Assembly: GCA_035267045.1 (NCBI GenBank)
Contig: DATFMH010000032.1
Location: forward strand, 1-31,845
DNA: 31,845 bases
Origin: DATFMH01 sp035267045
Lineage (GTDB): Bacteria > Bacteroidota > Rhodothermia > Balneolales > DATFMH01
Direction: 5' to 3'
Within the stretch, counting starts at the first letter, position 1, and every line of letters begins with the position of its first letter. The translations under genes were made by a program, and so were the position numbers. The notes under the pieces were generated by a model. That model saw nothing but the letters and a program-made list of their open reading frames with translations. It did not search any database and was not told the DNA's origin. This document shows positions 6,919 through 16,291 of the stretch, one piece after another.

Positions 6919-8793
6919 TTGGATCGTAACACCGTAATAGGGATAGCACTCATCTTTCTTCTTATGTTGGCCTGGATGTATTTTTCCGCACCCGACCAAC
7001 AGCAGGTTAAGAAGATGCAGGCCGAGCAAGCCCGAAAAGATAGTATGGTAACAGATACCGTATCCCCAAAACAGGCACAACCCAAGACTGCTTCTAAGGC
7101 TCAGGACCTTCAAAGCGCGCAGACTCAAACTCAGTCTCAACAAGGAATTAAGCCTTCCAAAGAACAAAGTAAGGAGCTGGGTGTTTTTGCTGACGCAACT
7201 GTAAAAGATACTACATCTTTTGTTATTAAAACCCCTTTGTATACAGCAGTGTTTTCGAACCTGGGTGCAGGCCCAACTCATTTCGAACTGTCGAAATATA
7301 AAACATGGGATAAGCAATCCTATCAACTTATTCAGGATACGACCCGCTCAGCATATTCTCTTGGTTTTATCTCAACACAGGATTATAATATTGAAACACA
7401 CAATATCCTGTTCAGGCAACAGACTGCCGGTAATAGTTTTGATTTAAAAAAGGGAGAAACCAAACAGCTGAAATATACATTACAGCTGGATAATGGTAAG
7501 AGCCTGACATACATCTATACATTTCACGGCGGTCAGTACAATATAGATTTATCTGTACACTTCAATGGAGTGTCAAAATACATCAGCAGCCGTACGGTGG
7601 ATTTGTCCTGGCAGCCACCACTGAATTTCAGTGAAAAATCCGAGAAACAAGAAGCACGAATGAATCAGGCTTATGTCTACTCCGGAGGCGAGACGGATAA
7701 CCTTCATATCGACAAGCCCGGTCATAACCAGAAAATTCTTAATGGACAAATTCGGTGGGTTGCTACCAAGACGAAGTTCTTTACCCAAATAATCAAGCCT
7801 ACCCAAAAAACCGAAAGTGCAACGCTTAGGGGACAAATTGCCGGTAAACCGGAAACACCGGGTTACGGCCATAACTATACCGTAAGTGTGGAGTCCAGAA
7901 TTCCACAAAACAACCAGTTGAATTTTAAATTGTACCTGGGTCCGTTACGCTATAATGATCTGACCGCTTATGATGGTACAACTTATGGCATGGTTTACCT
8001 GGGCTACAGTTTCATGCGGTTTTTCTCAGCACCGCTCGTAAAATATATCATCATCCCCTATTTCGAATACTTCGGAAATTTCCTGGGTAATTTTGGTATT
8101 GCCATCATCATCTTCGGTATCCTTGTGAAACTTGTGCTGTATCCACTAACAAAGAAAAGTTTCCAAAGTCAGGCAGCCATGCGAGAGCTTCAGCCTGAAG
8201 TAAAAGAACTCCAGGATAAGTATAAGAGCGATCCAAAGAAGCAGCAGGAAGAGATGATGAAACTCTACAAGAAGGCGAAGGTGAGTCCCTTCGGGGGGTG
8301 TTTGCCTATGCTCTTGCAGTTTCCGATCCTGATTACGTTATGGGAATTTATACAGAATTCAATTCTTATTCGACAGAAATCGTTCTTATGGGCCCATGAC
8401 CTTTCAGCTCCTGATATCATCCTTCATCTTCCATTTCATATCCCATTTTTAGGGGATCATTTGAGTGGATTCGTATTACTCATGGCTTTGAGTATGGTAG
8501 GCCAGATGAAAGTTTCCGGTCAGACCACCAGTGGAGGTACCGGGGGCGCCCAGATGAAGATTTTCATGTATATCATGCCTGTTATGATGTTGGTTATTTT
8601 CAACAACCTGGCATCCGGATTAAACCTTTATTATCTCGTCTATAATGTTCTATCCATAGGACAACAAGTATTGATTAACAGACAGATGAGCGAAATTGAC
8701 CTGCTTGAGAAAGTGGACAAAAAGAAAGCCGAGGAATTAAAACGGAAGAAGCTGATTGAACAGAAGAAACTGGAACGTAAATCAGCGAAATAG
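6919..8793 (+). CDS. yidC: Membrane protein insertase YidC
   Basis: YidC inserts membrane proteins alone or with SecYEG. The start is a TTG at 6919, supported by AGGAG 5 bases upstream and by the typical N-terminus MDRNTVIGIALIF, the first membrane helix (5-22). A Gln/Lys/Ser-rich linker follows (about 24-80), then the periplasmic beta domain (about 85-340). The conserved helices lie near 391-410, 455-480 (with PFGGCLPMLLQFPI), 515-533 and 548-577. The tail is lysine-rich (KKKAEELKRKK, QKKLERKSAK), as in YidC forms that bind ribosomes directly. The 624 residues fit the Bacteroidota type. A strong terminator follows, ending the rpmH operon. Confidence 0.97.
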   Translation: MDRNTVIGIALIFLLMLAWMYFSAPDQQQVKKMQAEQARKDSMVTDTVSPKQAQPKTASKAQDLQSAQTQTQSQQGIKPSKEQSKELGVFADATVKDTTSFVIKTPLYTAVFSNLGAGPTHFELSKYKTWDKQSYQLIQDTTRSAYSLGFISTQDYNIETHNILFRQQTAGNSFDLKKGETKQLKYTLQLDNGKSLTYIYTFHGGQYNIDLSVHFNGVSKYISSRTVDLSWQPPLNFSEKSEKQEARMNQAYVYSGGETDNLHIDKPGHNQKILNGQIRWVATKTKFFTQIIKPTQKTESATLRGQIAGKPETPGYGHNYTVSVESRIPQNNQLNFKLYLGPLRYNDLTAYDGTTYGMVYLGYSFMRFFSAPLVKYIIIPYFEYFGNFLGNFGIAIIIFGILVKLVLYPLTKKSFQSQAAMRELQPEVKELQDKYKSDPKKQQEEMMKLYKKAKVSPFGGCLPMLLQFPILITLWEFIQNSILIRQKSFLWAHDLSAPDIILHLPFHIPFLGDHLSGFVLLMALSMVGQMKVSGQTTSGGTGGAQMKIFMYIMPVMMLVIFNNLASGLNLYYLVYNVLSIGQQVLINRQMSEIDLLEKVDKKKAEELKRKKLIEQKKLERKSAK

Positions 8794-8810
8794 CTCAAGT
8801 AAGATTTTTA

Positions 8811-8846
8811 AAAAGCCGTTTCTCGTTTGAGAAACGGCTTTTTTTT
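8811..8846 (+). terminator. Rho-independent terminator after yidC
   Basis: AAAAGCCGTTTCTC (8811-8824) pairs perfectly with GAGAAACGGCTTTT (8829-8842) around a GTTT loop, in an eight-T run ending at 8846. It begins 17 bases after the yidC stop codon. Confidence 0.95.
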
Positions 8847-8994
8847 GATCTGTGAGTACCCGGATGTTGGTTGTTCCTTAAAAAATCCACATAATTGATC
8901 ATAAACATTAAAAAGGGCTAAATTTCAACCACATGATCCATTTCAATTCTCTATATTCTTATTAATGGTAATGGGAATAGAATAAAATTGAGCT

Positions 8995-9948
8995 ATGAGG
9001 AGCGTAGCATCTCAACATTTTCCAAGAGTCGTTTTCCGTAATGGCGAAAAACTGTTATGGAACCCCCTTGTAAAGCGAAGCTTTGCCAATCGACCTGAGG
9101 AACGGGTTCGTTTACGCCTGCTCGATCATTTGTTACTGGAACGAAATTGGTCTCCGCATCGCATAACTACCGAGCATGCCATATCCATTAATCATAAGGA
9201 GGCAAAGAAGAGAGCTGATATTGTATGTTTCAACCAGGATTTCTCACCGCGTCTGCTCATAGAATGCAAAGCCGAAAATATTTCTTTAAATGAAAGTACG
9301 GGGCAACAAATTGCGCGGTATAATTCGAAGATCAAATCTCCCTACCTTATGCTCTCCAATGGTATCAATGATCATCTTTTTAGCATTGATTCTAAAGAAA
9401 ATTTAAAGAGACTTGATAATTGGCCCGAAACATTACCCAATGAATCTATTTCCATTAATCGTACCTTTAGTTATTGGGCCGACCGTGGTTTCGTCGGTCA
9501 GAAGACGGAACCACATTTGCGAAACTGGATAAGTGATGTTCAATCCTGGTTCTGGATCAAAGCTCCCCTTGACGAACAAACACAAAAAATAACTTATCTC
9601 GTTTTAAAACAAAGTCCGACACAGCTTAATATGGAGCATTATTATAAAGTCTTTATTTTATCTCAATACTCCATGAAAGTGGCCGTTAGTTTTATAGCAA
9701 CTGCATTTGGCGGCAATCGCTTAGTGGCTATTATCAATAAAAATGGGCATAATGAAGGTATCATTGAGGTAAATCTGGATCTGATGGCAAAGGATATCAA
9801 ACCCAATGCTATTACCTATTCTTCAAACGGAGAAGAAGGTATGGATGTACGTGATTTCCTGTCTTTTGATTTTGAAATATTTGAACAAAATCAGCTTCAG
9901 GATTTACCGGAGAAATTTATACAATTATTTAATCATATTAATTCATAA
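8995..9948 (+). CDS. Protein with type I restriction HsdR-N-like nuclease domain
   Basis: The first 150 or so of 317 residues match the 'type I restriction enzyme R protein N-terminal domain' proteins common in Bacteroidota. RADIVCF gives Asp75 and LLIECKA gives Glu90 and Lys92, the D-ExK core of the PD-(D/E)xK nuclease fold. QIARY (Gln105-Tyr109) fits the QxxxY motif seen in several such nucleases. The remaining 165 residues, with alternating beta-like segments, are not something I recognise; stand-alone HsdR-N proteins as I know them are shorter. There is no helicase domain and no hsdM or hsdS nearby, so this is not a type I system. It ends 12 bases before pepP, suggesting one transcript. 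The cellular role is unknown. Confidence 0.8.
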   Translation: MRSVASQHFPRVVFRNGEKLLWNPLVKRSFANRPEERVRLRLLDHLLLERNWSPHRITTEHAISINHKEAKKRADIVCFNQDFSPRLLIECKAENISLNESTGQQIARYNSKIKSPYLMLSNGINDHLFSIDSKENLKRLDNWPETLPNESISINRTFSYWADRGFVGQKTEPHLRNWISDVQSWFWIKAPLDEQTQKITYLVLKQSPTQLNMEHYYKVFILSQYSMKVAVSFIATAFGGNRLVAIINKNGHNEGIIEVNLDLMAKDIKPNAITYSSNGEEGMDVRDFLSFDFEIFEQNQLQDLPEKFIQLFNHINS

Positions 9949-9960
9949 ACAGAGACTATT

Positions 9961-11307
9961 ATGGTAGAAACACATCGTGAAAAACTTAGTACCCTTTTTG
10001 ACCGTGATGATGACGGGGTCATATATATTAAAGGTGCCAGTGTAGCATCCCGCTATGGTACCGATTATGAATTCCCTTTCCGTCAGGAATCCAATTTTTT
10101 GTATTTAACCGGTGTTAACGAACCGGACTTCCATTTACTAATTGAACCGGCTAGTAATATCTATTATCTATTTGTTCCTAAAAGAGATACTCAATATGCC
10201 GTCTGGAATGGTTACGTTCGCCCTCTTGATGAATATAAGGAGATGTACAATCCGGATTATATTCGTTACGACACCGATATTGAAGAAGTATTAAAACAGT
10301 TAAAACCGGATAAGGTTTATTGCCTGAATATTGAACAGGCTGCTGATATCAATAAACTTGGCTACAAGACGAATATAGAAACTCTTCCGGATGCCCTGGT
10401 TGATTGTCGCGTAATCAAATCGGAATGGGAGCTTGAGCAGATGCGTTATGCCGGTAAAATTACCAGCCTGGCACATCGCGAAGTGATGAAGGCAATTCAA
10501 CCGGATATGTATGAATATCAGTTAAAAGCCGTATTCGACTACACACATTTAAAAAATGGTCTTATGCAGGAAGCCTATACTGGTATTTATGGCGGTGGCA
10601 AGAACAGTGCCATCCTTCATTACGTGGAAAATAATGACCGGATGAAAGACGGTGACCTGTTCCTGATCGATGCCGGTTATGAGTACAACGGATATGCTCA
10701 CGATGTTACGAGAACGTATCCTGCAAACGGTAAATTTACAGAACTTCAGGCCGGTGTTTATGATGCTGTTTTAAAAGCCCATAAAGAATGTATCGAAGCT
10801 TCCAAACCCGGTATGCAGATGGAAGAGCTTCATATGATGGCAGCAAAAATCATGATGCAAGAGTTACTGGATATTGGCCTGATTAAGGGCAATCTTGATG
10901 AAATCATGGATAAAAATATATTTGCCTTGTTCTTCCCACACGGCCTGGGGCATTTCCTCGGACTCGATACCCATGACGTTGGTGGTTATCCCAAAGGTGT
11001 TGATCACATTGATCGACCGGGTATTAAATATCTCAGGGTGCGGCGAAAACTTGAACCCGGAATGGTTATAACGATCGAGCCGGGTCTTTATATGGTTCCG
11101 GCGTTATTGGAACCGGCCCTTAATAATGCCGATCAGGCACGTTATTTGAATGGTGACTTACTGAAAACCATGTATGAATTCGGTGGCGTCAGAATTGAAG
11201 ATAATATCGTGATCACAGAAGACGGTTACGAAGACCTGACCGATGTACCAAAAGAACGGGATGAGATAGAAGCGTTAATCGGTTCCAAACAACCGGATTT
11301 ATCCTGA
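9961..11307 (+). CDS. pepP: Xaa-Pro aminopeptidase (aminopeptidase P, M24B)
   Basis: This cytoplasmic metallopeptidase would remove an N-terminal residue when proline is second. An N-terminal creatinase-type domain (1-150) with FPFRQESNFLYLTG precedes the pita-bread catalytic domain. All five metal ligands are visible: Asp237 (LIDAGYEYNGY), Asp248 (AHDVTRTYP), His331 (PHGLGHFLGLDTHD), Glu373 (ITIEPGLYM) and Glu413 (GVRIEDNIV). The 448 residues are normal. It begins 12 bases after the HsdR-N-like gene and ends at a strong terminator shared with the facing SUI1 gene. Confidence 0.95.
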   Translation: MVETHREKLSTLFDRDDDGVIYIKGASVASRYGTDYEFPFRQESNFLYLTGVNEPDFHLLIEPASNIYYLFVPKRDTQYAVWNGYVRPLDEYKEMYNPDYIRYDTDIEEVLKQLKPDKVYCLNIEQAADINKLGYKTNIETLPDALVDCRVIKSEWELEQMRYAGKITSLAHREVMKAIQPDMYEYQLKAVFDYTHLKNGLMQEAYTGIYGGGKNSAILHYVENNDRMKDGDLFLIDAGYEYNGYAHDVTRTYPANGKFTELQAGVYDAVLKAHKECIEASKPGMQMEELHMMAAKIMMQELLDIGLIKGNLDEIMDKNIFALFFPHGLGHFLGLDTHDVGGYPKGVDHIDRPGIKYLRVRRKLEPGMVITIEPGLYMVPALLEPALNNADQARYLNGDLLKTMYEFGGVRIEDNIVITEDGYEDLTDVPKERDEIEALIGSKQPDLS

Positions 11308-11335
11308 CTCTCATTTAATTTCCGTAGAAATATTG

Positions 11336-11365
11336 AAGGCCGGTTCAAACAAACCGGCCTTTTTT
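11336..11365 (+). terminator. Rho-independent terminator after pepP
   Basis: AAGGCCGGTT (11336-11345) pairs with AACCGGCCTT (11352-11361) around CAAACA, with six T at 11360-11365. The stem could also act weakly on the opposing gene, but there is no T run on that strand. Confidence 0.93.
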
Positions 11366-11404
11366 GTAAAGAGCCTTCCGGATTTATCAAATCTTAAATT
11401 GATA

Positions 11405-11629
11405 TTATTTGACATCAATCCCCTTTCCTGATAAATATTTTTTTACTTTTTGTACATGGTCTCCTTGTATCTCAATCGTTTTCTTGTACCATGTACCACC
11501 TGCACCGCATAGTTTTTTCAAATCCTTAGCCATTTGCTCGATGACTTGTGGATTATGTTGAATCCCGGATATCATCGTTACCACTTTCCCTCTGCGTCCC
11601 TTATCATCAAGTTTAACGTTTACAACCAT
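11405..11629 (-). CDS. SUI1/YciH-type translation initiation factor-like protein
   Basis: The 74 residues are essentially one SUI1 (eIF1-like) domain. They start at the basic strand GRRGKVVTMISGIQ and run through LKKLCGAGGTWYKKTIEIQGDH to KVKKYLSGKGIDVK. GAGGTWYKKTIEIQG is the most diagnostic block. Bacterial YciH homologues influence start-codon selection in vitro, but their physiological role is uncertain. It is shorter than E. coli YciH (about 108 residues) because the N-terminal arm is missing. The start is supported by AAGGA 8 bases before the ATG. It stands alone on the minus strand between two plus-strand genes and converges on pepP. Confidence 0.88.
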   Translation of the reverse strand: MVVNVKLDDKGRRGKVVTMISGIQHNPQVIEQMAKDLKKLCGAGGTWYKKTIEIQGDHVQKVKKYLSGKGIDVK

Positions 11630-11814
11630 TTGTTTTTTTCCTTATACTCTTCATTACGATTTTTCAAAATTATTAGTTATAAAATTAAACACTTTGGTTC
11701 AAAACAACAGTTTCAATTTTTAAATTACTTTCAAGTGACTTATTTTCGAGGCATGCTATTTATCTCAATAATAATCATATCTGATTAAATCTATACTTTC
11801 AATACGGGGATCTG

Positions 11815-13902
11815 ATGAAACGATTTTTTTTGCTTTTAGGGGGGTTATTGCTCATTCCGGTTTTCACATGGGCACAAAATCTGGATACTTTACAATTAAA
11901 AACTATTTTCTTTCAACCATATTTGGCGGGAGTCAGGCCTGATTTCTCTTTTATATCCACGGATGACCGGACCGTATATTTCCAGTGGAATGATTCCAGT
12001 TATACTAAAAAAGGCTTATATAAAGTCGATATAAAAGGGAAAAACGTTAAAAAAGCTCCAGAAGAAACTATTAAAAATGGGGAAGTATCACCGGACCAAA
12101 AACATATTGCCTACATCAAAAAGAATGATCTATGGATTGCGGATGCTAACGGGAAAAATCGACATACCTTAATTGCCAGCCCGGATAAAGAAAACAATAT
12201 CGTCTGGTCACCTGACAGTAAACGAATAGCTTTTACCAAAAATGGTAACGTTTGGATTACCAATATTGATAAACCTGAAATCAAGCAGGTCACCAATATC
12301 GACACAACAAAACCCGGTTACTCTATCGATGCCTGGGCGGATAATGGGCAAGAACTCGTATTACAACAATACGATAGCTCCAAACTTAAAAAATATTATT
12401 TCCCGGAATACGTCCATAAATATGTCAATCCCGGTGGGGTTCGGCGGGGTATATCAACAGTGATTCTTTCGATTGCACATCTCGATACAACAAATAGAAT
12501 AAAACAACTGGCAAAAGGTCGTTTCTATATCAGAAATATCGATGTCAGTAAATCTGGCCGCTATCTCGCAATAGATAAAATCGATACCCCGATGAAGCAC
12601 CGTGATATCATCATCTATGATCTGAAAAACGATACTTCAAAAGTCGTTTTTCGTGATTCCACAAAAGGATGGATAACCTGGGATATCACAGAAATGGAAT
12701 TTGCGCCAACCGGTAATCAACTTATGTTCACATCGGAACAATCAGGCTGGAATCACATTTATACCGTCAATCCGGATGGATCGGGATTGAAACAGCAAAC
12801 ACATGGCGATTACGAAATCCCATGGGCTGCCTGGTTAAACGATCATGAGTTTGTTTATGCATCAACGCAAGTGAGCCCGGGAGAACGTCATATTTATACA
12901 TTGTCACTTAAGAATAATGAAATAAAAGAACTTACTCCATCAACGGCATTTCGTCTTAAATTTCATCTGAGTCATGATCGCCGGTACCTGATATATCAAA
13001 AAACGTATTGGAATCAACCTAACGATTTGTATGCTCTTGATCTAAGGCGTCCACGAAAAGAAATCCAACTCACCCATACAGTCCCCAATCGTTTCAGGAA
13101 ACTGGATTGGGAAACACCGGTATATCGTCGATTCACAGGCCGGGATGGTCATACCAAAATATCCATGACTATTTTGAAACCGCGTCATTTTCAGCAGGGG
13201 AAGAAATACCCGGTGATTGTATTTGTTCACGGGGCCGGTTCATTACAGGATGTATTTAAAGGTTGGTCGGAAAATTATCATCGCGAGCATATGTTTAATC
13301 AGTATCTGGCGGATCACGGGTATGCTGTCATAAATGTTGATTATCGTCATAGTACCGGATATGGACGTAAATTCCGTGAAGATGTAGTCGACTGGCTGGG
13401 CAGGTATGAAACCGAAGATATAATAGATGGCCTTAATGAGTTGAGTAAAGAAGGTTATGCTGATCTGAACAAAGTTGGTATTTACGGTGGTAGTTATGGC
13501 GGGTTCATGTCGCTCTATGCCGTAAGCACTGCACCGGAGCATTTCGAAGCGGCGGCGGCTTTACGTGCCGTAACCAACTGGCGTAACTATTACTATACCA
13601 ATCCATGGTATACTTTACCACGTCTGGGTACTCCTGAAAAAAATCCTGAAAATTATCGGCGCAGTTCTCCAATAACATACGCCGATTCTTTAAAACGGCC
13701 GGTATTGATCCTTCATGGATTGAGAGACAATAATGTGGGTTTTCAGGATGCAGCCGAATATATTCATAAACTAATTGAATCGGGCCATCATAACTTCAAA
13801 TTTATGATGTACCCAACAGAACGGCACGGGTTTAAGAAAGATTATGACTGGTATGATGAATACAGCAGAATTTACAGATTCATGAACAAGCAGCTTAAAT
13901 AA
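11815..13902 (+). CDS. Secreted S9 family (dipeptidyl/acylaminoacyl-peptidase-like) peptidase
   Basis: This prolyl-oligopeptidase-family serine peptidase probably acts in the periplasm or outside the cell on short peptides. Residues 1-20 form a signal peptide (MKRFFLLLGG..TWAQ). A beta-propeller follows (about 40-410), including WD40/TolB-like repeats such as VWSPDSKRIAFTKNGNVW. The alpha/beta-hydrolase domain occupies about 430-695, with nucleophile Ser560 in YGGSYGGF, Asp638 in HGLRDNNVG and His671 in TERHGF. The 695 residues are normal for the S9B/S9C groups; the exact cleavage specificity cannot be told. GGGG precedes the ATG by a few bases. It is a single-gene unit closed by a terminator. 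Confidence 0.92.
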   Translation: MKRFFLLLGGLLLIPVFTWAQNLDTLQLKTIFFQPYLAGVRPDFSFISTDDRTVYFQWNDSSYTKKGLYKVDIKGKNVKKAPEETIKNGEVSPDQKHIAYIKKNDLWIADANGKNRHTLIASPDKENNIVWSPDSKRIAFTKNGNVWITNIDKPEIKQVTNIDTTKPGYSIDAWADNGQELVLQQYDSSKLKKYYFPEYVHKYVNPGGVRRGISTVILSIAHLDTTNRIKQLAKGRFYIRNIDVSKSGRYLAIDKIDTPMKHRDIIIYDLKNDTSKVVFRDSTKGWITWDITEMEFAPTGNQLMFTSEQSGWNHIYTVNPDGSGLKQQTHGDYEIPWAAWLNDHEFVYASTQVSPGERHIYTLSLKNNEIKELTPSTAFRLKFHLSHDRRYLIYQKTYWNQPNDLYALDLRRPRKEIQLTHTVPNRFRKLDWETPVYRRFTGRDGHTKISMTILKPRHFQQGKKYPVIVFVHGAGSLQDVFKGWSENYHREHMFNQYLADHGYAVINVDYRHSTGYGRKFREDVVDWLGRYETEDIIDGLNELSKEGYADLNKVGIYGGSYGGFMSLYAVSTAPEHFEAAAALRAVTNWRNYYYTNPWYTLPRLGTPEKNPENYRRSSPITYADSLKRPVLILHGLRDNNVGFQDAAEYIHKLIESGHHNFKFMMYPTERHGFKKDYDWYDEYSRIYRFMNKQLK

Positions 13903-13932
13903 AATTTTTTATATTTTACTGTCGTTCTTATC

Positions 13933-13965
13933 AAAAACGCCTACCTGAATTTGTAGGCGTTTTTT
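13933..13965 (+). terminator. Rho-independent terminator after the S9 peptidase
   Basis: AAAAACGCCTAC (13933-13944) pairs perfectly with GTAGGCGTTTTT (13953-13964) around an 8-base loop, with a T run to 13965. It begins 31 bases past the stop codon. Confidence 0.94.
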
Positions 13966-14055
13966 GTCTCTGTAAAGACGAAAATGGTATACTTTTTTTG
14001 TACCTTATATTTTAAACCATCTGTATTCGTGTATTGATACAATTTATAATGACTT

Positions 14056-15912
14056 ATGTCGGAAAATTATAAAGCACTAACCCGAAAATACCGCCCCCGT
14101 TCATTTGATGATATTGTTTCACAGGAACATGTCAGCAATACTTTAAAAAATGCAATAGCCCAAAACAGGCTGTCACATGCTTATATGTTCTGCGGTCCGC
14201 GGGGTGTTGGCAAAACGACTATGGCACGAGTGCTTGCACGAACAGTCAATCAGCTTGATGCTGATATTGACGGTGAATCTCTTGGCAATACCCTGAACAT
14301 CATTGAAATTGATGCCGCCTCCAATAATAAGGTTGAAGATGTCCATCGTATAAGGGAAACCGTTCGCATTCCCCCTCAAAACGGTCGATATAAAATTTAT
14401 ATAGTCGATGAGGTGCACATGCTTAGTAAGCAGGCGTACAATGCCCTGCTGAAAACACTCGAAGAGCCGCCGGCCCATGTCATTTTCATCTTTGCTACGA
14501 CAGAACCGCAAAAAGTACTTCCGACTATCATGTCCCGGTGCCAACGATTCGATTTCAGGAGAATAAAAGTTGAAGAAATAGTCAACCGGTTACGTTACAT
14601 CAGTGATAACGAAAGTATCACCATAGATAATGAATCCCTGCATGTCATCGCACGAAAAGCTGACGGGGCCCTCAGGGATGCACTGAGTATAATGGATCAG
14701 GCAATAGCCTTCTGTGGGCTTGAAATAAAGCATGAAGAACTGCTCAGGGCATTGAATGTTGTCAGCTCCGACCGTTTGTTCGAATTAATGGAATTTGTTA
14801 AAAATAATGAGTCGGATGCCGGTTTACAGTTAATCGATTCGTTGCTCCAGGAAGGTCATGATATACAGGAATTTCTGGTGAGCCTGACCGAGCATCTCCG
14901 GAATCAATACCTGGCAATAAGTGGGAAAAGCATGCATCTGATTGAAGCTTCGGATGATATGAAGAATCGCTACAAAAAGGCTTCATCACATTTTTCCGAA
15001 GACGACCTGATGCGGATGCTCCATATTGTTAATGAAGCGCAGTTTAAAGTCAGGGAAGCCCCACAACCCCGTATTCAACTTGAAATTGCCATTCTCAAGT
15101 TGATCAATATGCAGAAAACGGATGGATTAAAACAACTCATAACGGAGTTAAAAAAGATACAACCGGATTCAGGCCGGTCTAATAGTTCAAGTTCAAAGTC
15201 AGACTCCAAAGAGGCTAAGATAACCGATCGAACCACTTCCCGTTCTTCGAAAATGAACACCGGGGCTTCGCAAAAGACAACAACCAGGGCTGAAGCCCAA
15301 TCGACGAGTAATGATAATAATGGCAAATCCGTGATGGGAAACTCCGCTTTGAGTAAAACAACATCACAACATAAAATGTCATCCGTCAGCCACAAGCTTC
15401 ACAAAGGAGCGCTGTCTACAGGTGACACTCAGGATGATAATTCCGATAATGCTACCGTTGGTAACATTTCGGGCAACCTTGCGTTAGCACCACATCCGGC
15501 AGAACAGATCAGGGATCACGAATCTACAGTTGAGGATTCAGAACCATTATATTACCACGATATCAAAAACCTTTGGCCAAAATTTTTATCCGTGGTTGAG
15601 GAAAAAGGTTACATAAAACAGGTTGCCTTGATTACACTAAAGCGTCTTATTCCTTCAGATTATAATGATGGTAAAATGGAATTTGTTTGTAATGATGAAT
15701 TCAGCCGGAATATCGTGGAAGAACATCGCCGGGAACTACAAAAGCTATTAAAAAGGTTCTTAAAACGTCCAATAACGATCTCGTGTATATTAGAAAAAAA
15801 GGCTGCAAATGATGATTCATTTGATCCGTATTCCCGCTTTAAAAAATTACAACAAAAAGATCCATTGGTCAGAACCATTGTTGAATTATTTGGTGCAGAA
15901 TTAGAATATTAA
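14056..15912 (+). CDS. dnaX: DNA polymerase III subunit gamma/tau
   Basis: DnaX is the ATPase of the clamp loader that places the sliding clamp on DNA. Its 618 residues begin YKALTRKYRPRSFDDIVSQEH. Walker A is GPRGVGKT (47-54), the DEVH box is at 118-121 and the SRC motif at 160-162. The zinc module that normally follows Walker A is absent: residues 61-90 run from RTVNQLDADID to IEIDAASNN with no cysteine. Domains II-III run to about 350, followed by a Ser/Thr/Lys-rich linker (about 370-490) and a C-terminal tau-like domain ending FKKLQQKDPLVRTIVELF. An in-frame A AAA AAG heptamer lies at 15795-15801. It heads the dnaX-ybaB-recR cluster, 31 bases before ybaB. Confidence 0.96.
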   Translation: MSENYKALTRKYRPRSFDDIVSQEHVSNTLKNAIAQNRLSHAYMFCGPRGVGKTTMARVLARTVNQLDADIDGESLGNTLNIIEIDAASNNKVEDVHRIRETVRIPPQNGRYKIYIVDEVHMLSKQAYNALLKTLEEPPAHVIFIFATTEPQKVLPTIMSRCQRFDFRRIKVEEIVNRLRYISDNESITIDNESLHVIARKADGALRDALSIMDQAIAFCGLEIKHEELLRALNVVSSDRLFELMEFVKNNESDAGLQLIDSLLQEGHDIQEFLVSLTEHLRNQYLAISGKSMHLIEASDDMKNRYKKASSHFSEDDLMRMLHIVNEAQFKVREAPQPRIQLEIAILKLINMQKTDGLKQLITELKKIQPDSGRSNSSSSKSDSKEAKITDRTTSRSSKMNTGASQKTTTRAEAQSTSNDNNGKSVMGNSALSKTTSQHKMSSVSHKLHKGALSTGDTQDDNSDNATVGNISGNLALAPHPAEQIRDHESTVEDSEPLYYHDIKNLWPKFLSVVEEKGYIKQVALITLKRLIPSDYNDGKMEFVCNDEFSRNIVEEHRRELQKLLKRFLKRPITISCILEKKAANDDSFDPYSRFKKLQQKDPLVRTIVELFGAELEY

Positions 15913-15943
15913 ACGTATTAACAAGATTTAAGAGGATTGTATA

Positions 15944-16291
15944 ATGCAAAATATGGCAGAATTGTTCGGCAAGTTTAATGAGTTTCAGGAAAAAATGAAT
16001 CAACTCAAAGAAGAACTGGCCAGGACGGAAGTTGAAGCTGAAGCCGGTGGTGGAATGGTCAGGGTTAAGGCTAACGGTAATAAAGAAATTGTTGGAATAA
16101 AATTAGACAAGGATATTGTAGATCCCGATGATATGGAAATGCTCGAAGATTTGATTGTTGCCGGGGTCAACAAAGCACTCAAGGAGGCGGAACGCCTTAA
16201 TAAAGAAAAAATGGGTGAATTGACTAAGAATATTCTGCCGGGTGGACTGGGTGGCATACCTGGCTTCGATCCCGGAAGTCTTGGATTTTAA
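15944..16291 (+). CDS. YbaB/EbfC family nucleoid-associated protein
   Basis: This 115-residue DNA-binding protein forms dimers with a tweezer shape. Members coat DNA and often sit beside recR. The N-terminal helix (NEFQEKMNQLKEELARTEVEAEAGGGMV), the strand MVRVKANGNKEIVGIKLD and the DPDDMEMLEDLIVAGVNKAL helix are all typical. The C-terminus is Gly/Pro-rich (LPGGLGGIPGFDPGSLGF), also usual. It starts 31 bases after dnaX and lies before recR, its conserved position, which suggests a link to replication or repair. Confidence 0.95.
   Translation: MQNMAELFGKFNEFQEKMNQLKEELARTEVEAEAGGGMVRVKANGNKEIVGIKLDKDIVDPDDMEMLEDLIVAGVNKALKEAERLNKEKMGELTKNILPGGLGGIPGFDPGSLGF

Noticed and set aside
8995..9948. 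Type I restriction-modification system
   Set aside because: Only an HsdR-N-type nuclease domain is present; there is no helicase part, no methylase and no specificity subunit nearby.
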